Assembly (NCBI GenBank): GCA_002352135.1
Contig: DEHW01000135.1
Span: 22,549-30,790, forward strand
DNA: 8,242 nt
From: Lysobacterales bacterium UBA2790
GTDB lineage: Bacteria > Pseudomonadota > Gammaproteobacteria > Xanthomonadales > Xanthomonadaceae
Direction of reading: 5' to 3'
The notes below the pieces were generated by a model. That model had not been told where the DNA came from. It did no database searches and saw only the letters and a list, made by a program, of their open reading frames with translations. This document shows positions 4,273-8,242 of the stretch, piece after piece. The position numbers were made by a program, and so were the translations under genes. Every line of letters starts with the position of its first letter. The stretch's first letter is position 1.

Positions 4273-7251
4273 CTACTGATCCGGATCGGCCTCGACGCGG
4301 TTGCGACCTGCATGCTTTGCCGCATACAACTGAGCATCTGCGCGACGCAGAAAGGCATCTGCGCTCTCCTCGCCGCGTCGCTCGGCCAAGCCAACTGAAA
4401 TCGTCAACCTGAACGAGCCTTCCTCGCGCGGCCAAACCCGTTCAGCGACGCTCAAACGCAGTTTTTCTGCCATGTCGCGCGCCATCGTCAAGTCAGCATG
4501 CGGCCAAAGAATGGCGAACTCCTCGCCACCCCAACGCGCCACAAAGGGATCGCCACGGCGCTGCAGGCCATTTGAAGACAGGTGCTGCCGGAGGTGCTGC
4601 CCCAACGCCGTCAAGACCTCATCGCCAGCACCATGTGAGTACTGGTCGTTGATCCGCTTGAAGTGATCAATGTCCAGCAAGCCGAGCACCAATGGCACGC
4701 GGTCCTGCAACAACAATCCCAGTCGATTCTCGAAAGCGCGGCGGTTGGGTAATCCGGTCAGCGCGTCCGTCATGGCTTGCTGCTGAAAATCCGCAGAGCG
4801 TTCGGCTTCACGCTGATTGAGTGTCCGCAAGCGCGCATTAGTGAGCTGCAGTTCTGCTGTGCGCTCGGCCACCAACCTGGCCAGTGCCTTTTCGCGGTAG
4901 CGCAAATTGCGAATCCGCCACTGGTAACCCACAATCAGGAGAACGACAACAGTGCCCAAGGTCGCAGCGATGAACTCAATCCGCTGCCACCAGTGTGCGG
5001 CGACTTGAAAAGCGACCGCTTGATTGTCTCCCGACCAATGTAGAAAGTCCGCCGAAGCCTGTGCTTCGAAGCGATACTCGCCTGGTCCAAGGTTGGTGTA
5101 TTGAACGCGCGCACCGATGCGATCACCGATGACCCAGTCGCTATCGAAGCCCGTCAGGCGATGCCGGTAGTAGAGGCTTTCCGGTGCGCGAAATGTTGGA
5201 CTGACCACATCGAACTCGACCCGTTGCGTGTCGGCAGGCAGCACAGGGATCCCTTCATGCGGAACGATCTCGCCATTGACGCGCATCGCCTCGATCATCA
5301 CACCACGAGGCAAGCTGACGAAGCGCATCGCGCGGTCAGCAGATACGTGCGCAATCCCAGCCGAGGTTGCTGCCCAAATCTCGCCGTCATGAATTACTCC
5401 TGCGTGGCCTGCTGCGCCATTGCACTGTGCCACTGCCATCCCAAAGCCTTCGTTGAGAGTGACGTTGCCCAGCGTCGTGCGTCGGCCATCCAGCAGCGCC
5501 TCGGCATTTTCCCGAGGAACCAGCGTCATGCCCGAGTTGGAGGTCAACCAAAAATTGCCATGCGCATCGTCTACCACCTCGAAGAATTTGCTTTCGGGCA
5601 ATCCGTGACGCACATCAAGGTGCTGGGTTCGACCGGCTCGATGGCGTCCAAGTCCTCGATCCGTGGCCAGCCAGAGCGTGCCGTCCGCGTCTTCGAGAAT
5701 GCTGAAGACCTCGCGCGCGGCGTTGGCGCCGGAGACATCTACCGCATTGAATGCGCCATCGGCGTAACGAACCAGTCCGTCATTGAAGCCAATCCAGATG
5801 CCGCCGCCGCGCGCGGCCTGCAGGCGCAGCACGTAGTCCCGCTTCAGCCCGCTGGCCTCCGAAAAGTGCGTCAGCTCGTTGCCATCCCAGCGCGCGACGC
5901 CGAGATTGCCGCCCAACCAGAGGTTTCCGAGCTCATCTTCCGCCAAGGTCCGCGCCTCGAACCCACCCGGCAAATGGTCGGTCACCGCGTGACGGCGCAT
6001 CACAGCATCGCCCTTCCAGACCACTCCCAAGTCACTACCGACCCATACCTCGCCGTCTGCACTGGGAATCAGGCTGAGAATAGTGCCCACCGATGCCACG
6101 CCCTCCAGGTTCACCGGCTCGGCTATCCCATCGCGGATTCGATATAAGCCGCCGGTCCCGCCGGCCAGAACACTGCCATCGGGTCGTGACAACAAGGTGC
6201 GGATAGTCGGGTTGCGCAACCCGTGATGCGTACTGACCATGCTGACCGGAAGATCAGTCAACCGCTGTATACCGTTGCCTGTTCCGATCCACAAATCGCC
6301 ATCGCGATCCGTCAGAACCGCATTGACCCGCGTACCAAGTAAGCCATCGTCCGCGCCAAATCGCTGCAACTCCCCGCGTGGCGAAAGTCGCAATACGCCC
6401 TGATCGGTCGTGGCAACAATCACCTCACCCTGTTGGCCGAAATCCAGATCGCGCGCATTGATGTCTACCAGCTCCCGAGCCAGGGGTGCAAACTTTCCGT
6501 CACGCTCGACATACACACCCAAGGCCGTCACAACGACCAGACGGCCATCGCTTGGCGTTCGGTGCAAAGCGCGAACAGAGACGGCCGGGAACCCGCTTCC
6601 TGGGTCCAGCGCGTGTACTTTGTCGTCTGCAACGCGGCGCAGTCCGAAGGCACCAGCGATCCACATTTGTCCGGCGGCGTCATCCTGCATGGCGAACACA
6701 GGCGAGGTCGGTTGGTCAGCGATGGGCCATTTGACGCCATTGGCATCCACACGCCACAGACCACCATCGCGCTGTGACACCCAAAGTTGACCGAGCGCGT
6801 CGACCCAAGCCCCATCGACCCGATCCCGCGGCGAGTTGATGCCCTCAGGAATGGGTAGCCACTGACCGGCTCGCCAACGCGCAATGCCTCTCCCCGAGGT
6901 CACCACCAACAGACCGCCATCCTGGGCACGCGACAAACCAATGATCGAGGCATCGGGCAGCGCCGGGGTGTTGCTGGGACGAAGCACCGTGAAGTTCGCC
7001 CCATTGAAGCGAACCAAGCCTTCGAAGGTTCCCACCCACAATGCCCCGTCGGGTGTCTGCGCCAGAGCATTGATATGTTGGTGTGGCAACCCATCCCGCG
7101 CGGACCACGCCACGCGCGGGTAGTCGCGCAGAGGACGGGCGTCTGCGTGACCAACAACAAGAACCCAGCCAAGAACGACAGCCGCGGCAAGCCTGAGAGC
7201 AACCCATGCCAAGCGCGCATGCCCGCGAGACTCATCGATGCAGATCGTCAT
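4273..7251 (-). CDS. Transmembrane sensor diguanylate cyclase: beta-propeller, Y_Y_Y and GGDEF domains
   Basis: About 992 residues with the start at 7251. Residues 1–38 look like a signal peptide ending GHADA before RPLRDYPR. Residues about 40–690 hold at least ten repeats of the pattern LWVGT..GL.R. (GALWVGTFEGLVRFNG, DLWIGTGNGIQRL, NLWLGGNLGVARWDG and others), typical of the two-component-regulator propeller. Residues 694–734 are a Y_Y_Y domain (YYRHRLTGFDSDWV … YTNLGPGEYRF). One membrane helix spans about 760–777, followed by a coiled coil and a GGDEF domain from about 827 (DALTGLPNRRAF). The active site GGEEF (908–912) is intact, so synthesis of cyclic di-GMP is expected, controlled by a periplasmic ligand. 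The RxxD inhibitory motif appears shifted: RRGD is followed by six residues before GGEEF instead of five. Starts at 7281 or 7371 are possible; the latter would overlap hutU and has no support. It lies 46 bases after hutU, so the two may be co-transcribed. Confidence 0.93.
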   Translation of the reverse strand: MTICIDESRGHARLAWVALRLAAAVVLGWVLVVGHADARPLRDYPRVAWSARDGLPHQHINALAQTPDGALWVGTFEGLVRFNGANFTVLRPSNTPALPDASIIGLSRAQDGGLLVVTSGRGIARWRAGQWLPIPEGINSPRDRVDGAWVDALGQLWVSQRDGGLWRVDANGVKWPIADQPTSPVFAMQDDAAGQMWIAGAFGLRRVADDKVHALDPGSGFPAVSVRALHRTPSDGRLVVVTALGVYVERDGKFAPLARELVDINARDLDFGQQGEVIVATTDQGVLRLSPRGELQRFGADDGLLGTRVNAVLTDRDGDLWIGTGNGIQRLTDLPVSMVSTHHGLRNPTIRTLLSRPDGSVLAGGTGGLYRIRDGIAEPVNLEGVASVGTILSLIPSADGEVWVGSDLGVVWKGDAVMRRHAVTDHLPGGFEARTLAEDELGNLWLGGNLGVARWDGNELTHFSEASGLKRDYVLRLQAARGGGIWIGFNDGLVRYADGAFNAVDVSGANAAREVFSILEDADGTLWLATDRGLGRHRAGRTQHLDVRHGLPESKFFEVVDDAHGNFWLTSNSGMTLVPRENAEALLDGRRTTLGNVTLNEGFGMAVAQCNGAAGHAGVIHDGEIWAATSAGIAHVSADRAMRFVSLPRGVMIEAMRVNGEIVPHEGIPVLPADTQRVEFDVVSPTFRAPESLYYRHRLTGFDSDWVIGDRIGARVQYTNLGPGEYRFEAQASADFLHWSGDNQAVAFQVAAHWWQRIEFIAATLGTVVVLLIVGYQWRIRNLRYREKALARLVAERTAELQLTNARLRTLNQREAERSADFQQQAMTDALTGLPNRRAFENRLGLLLQDRVPLVLGLLDIDHFKRINDQYSHGAGDEVLTALGQHLRQHLSSNGLQRRGDPFVARWGGEEFAILWPHADLTMARDMAEKLRLSVAERVWPREEGSFRLTISVGLAERRGEESADAFLRRADAQLYAAKHAGRNRVEADPDQ

Positions 7252-7297
7252 GGCGCTGGAATTGGGGCTCTTCAATGGCATCAGGGCAGTCGGCGAC

Positions 7298-8242
7298 TCA
7301 TTCCAGCATAGGGAGAGGCAAGTTCTGTTCCCTGGCGCAATCGATAGCAGCCGGGTAGCCCGCATCCGCATGACGCATCACGCCCGTCGCAGGGTCATTC
7401 CACAGCACGCGTTCGATCCGGCGATCCGCCGCTTCACTGCCGTCGCACACGATCACCACACCGGAATGCTGCGAATAGCCCATGCCAACGCCACCACCGT
7501 GGTGCAGGCTGACCCAAGTCGCGCCGCCTGCCACGTTCAACATCGCATTCAGCAGCGGCCAATCGGACACCGCATCCGATCCATCACGCATCGACTCCGT
7601 CTCACGATTGGGGCTGGCCACCGAACCCGAATCGAGATGGTCTCGACCGATCACGATGGGCGCCTTCAGTTCACCGGAACGAACCATTGCGTTGAACGCC
7701 AACCCCAGTCGATGCCGCTGTCCCAGTCCGACCCAGCAGATGCGCGCGGGCAAGCCCTGGAACGCGATGCGCTCGCTCGCCATATCCAGCCAGCGATGCA
7801 GATGCGGATCGTCGTGAATCAGTTCCTTCACCTTGGCGTCAGTCTTGCGAATGTCCTCGGGATCGCCCGACAGCGCGACCCAGCGGAACGGCCCGATGCC
7901 GCGACAGAACAGTGGACGCACATACGCTGGAACAAAGCCGGGAAAATCAAAAGCGTTGTCGCAACCGACATCTTTCGCCATCTGGCGCAGGTTGTTGCCG
8001 TAATCAAACACCGGCACGCCCATCTTCTGAAACGCAAGCATCGCCTCGACATGCACACGCATGCTCTGTTTGGCAGCCTGGGTCACCGTGTCCGGATCAC
8101 TCGCCTGCGCCGCGAGCCATTGTTCGATCGTCCAACCGAGAGGCAGATAGCCGTGGAGCGGATCATGCGCCGACGTCTGATCGGTCACTGCATCCGGACG
8201 CACGCCACGGCGGACCAGTTCGGGCAGCACCTCCGCGGCATT
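7298..8242 (-). CDS. hutU: Urocanate hydratase (urocanase), C-terminal part; N-terminus outside the window
   Basis: Cytoplasmic NAD+-dependent enzyme of histidine degradation that converts urocanate to 4-imidazolone-5-propionate. The window holds the last 314 residues of a protein usually about 555 long; the reading frame is open across the right edge. Nearly the whole stretch shows urocanase signatures. The active-site cysteine lies in [11 protein letters not shown] (residue 169 of the fragment), 145 residues before the C-terminus, which fits C410 in the 557-residue Pseudomonas putida enzyme. It is followed by [53 protein letters not shown] and [19 protein letters not shown]. No frameshift or missing key residue is seen, so the gene is likely functional. 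The rest of a hut operon is expected upstream, to the right of the window. No terminator is visible between its stop and the sensor diguanylate cyclase. Confidence 0.96.
   Translation of the reverse strand, partial: NAAEVLPELVRRGVRPDAVTDQTSAHDPLHGYLPLGWTIEQWLAAQASDPDTVTQAAKQSMRVHVEAMLAFQKMGVPVFDYGNNLRQMAKDVGCDNAFDFPGFVPAYVRPLFCRGIGPFRWVALSGDPEDIRKTDAKVKELIHDDPHLHRWLDMASERIAFQGLPARICWVGLGQRHRLGLAFNAMVRSGELKAPIVIGRDHLDSGSVASPNRETESMRDGSDAVSDWPLLNAMLNVAGGATWVSLHHGGGVGMGYSQHSGVVIVCDGSEAADRRIERVLWNDPATGVMRHADAGYPAAIDCAREQNLPLPMLE

Noticed and set aside
5101..6147. A 348-codon open frame on the plus strand inside the sensor gene
   Set aside because: It is a shadow of the GC-rich propeller coding sequence; the minus-strand frame has regular WVGT..GL repeats while this one has no domain pattern.
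7252..7371. Upstream start of the sensor gene at 7371
   Set aside because: It would overlap the 3' end of hutU by 74 bases and place 40 non-signal residues before the signal peptide; the start at 7251 (or possibly 7281) fits better.
1..8242. Mobile elements, CRISPR arrays, tRNA or phage genes
   Set aside because: No transposase or integrase frame, no direct repeat array, no cloverleaf and no terminal inverted repeats were seen; the coding density and base use look like ordinary chromosome.

Overview
The window (about 60% GC, tightly packed genes on both strands) looks like the chromosome of a proteobacterium. The mix of a type I sulfide:quinone oxidoreductase, a histidine-utilisation gene and a very large propeller–Y_Y_Y–GGDEF protein recalls Xanthomonadales/Rhodanobacteraceae-type gammaproteobacteria. 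That placement is an inference from gene content, not a measured assignment.

Positions 1–2642 form a sulfide / sulfane-sulfur module. A nearly complete sulfide:quinone oxidoreductase (sqr, minus strand, C-terminus cut by the window edge) diverges from a three-gene plus-strand operon: single-domain rhodanese, ArsR-family regulator, second single-domain rhodanese. The regulator has two cysteines (C44, C110) with the 66-residue spacing of the persulfide-sensing repressors BigR and SqrR. The 233-base divergent region holds a 26-bp imperfect dyad that covers the perfect TTGACA −35 box and most of the spacer of a candidate sqr promoter. The simplest model is that the regulator blocks both directions until reactive sulfur links its two cysteines. 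SQR then oxidises sulfide at the membrane and the rhodaneses pass on the sulfane sulfur. The operon ends at a strong 19-bp stem that can serve as a bidirectional terminator.

Positions 2665–4241 carry three small unrelated genes: a minus-strand hypothetical protein, a plus-strand alkyltransferase-like (ATL) DNA-damage recognition protein with Trp in place of the MGMT cysteine, and a rhomboid-family intramembrane serine protease with an intact Ser/His dyad.

Positions 4273–8242 are minus-strand. The 3' part of hutU (urocanate hydratase, histidine degradation) is followed 46 bases later by a roughly 992-residue sensor diguanylate cyclase: signal peptide, periplasmic two-component-regulator-type beta-propeller, Y_Y_Y domain, one membrane helix, coiled coil, GGDEF domain with an intact GGEEF site. 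It converges on the rhomboid gene with only 31 bases between stop codons.

I see no tRNA, rRNA, insertion sequence, CRISPR array or phage genes. The most interesting part is the sqr / rhodanese–regulator–rhodanese locus: the parts belong to known families, but this arrangement, without a visible persulfide dioxygenase, deserves a closer look.
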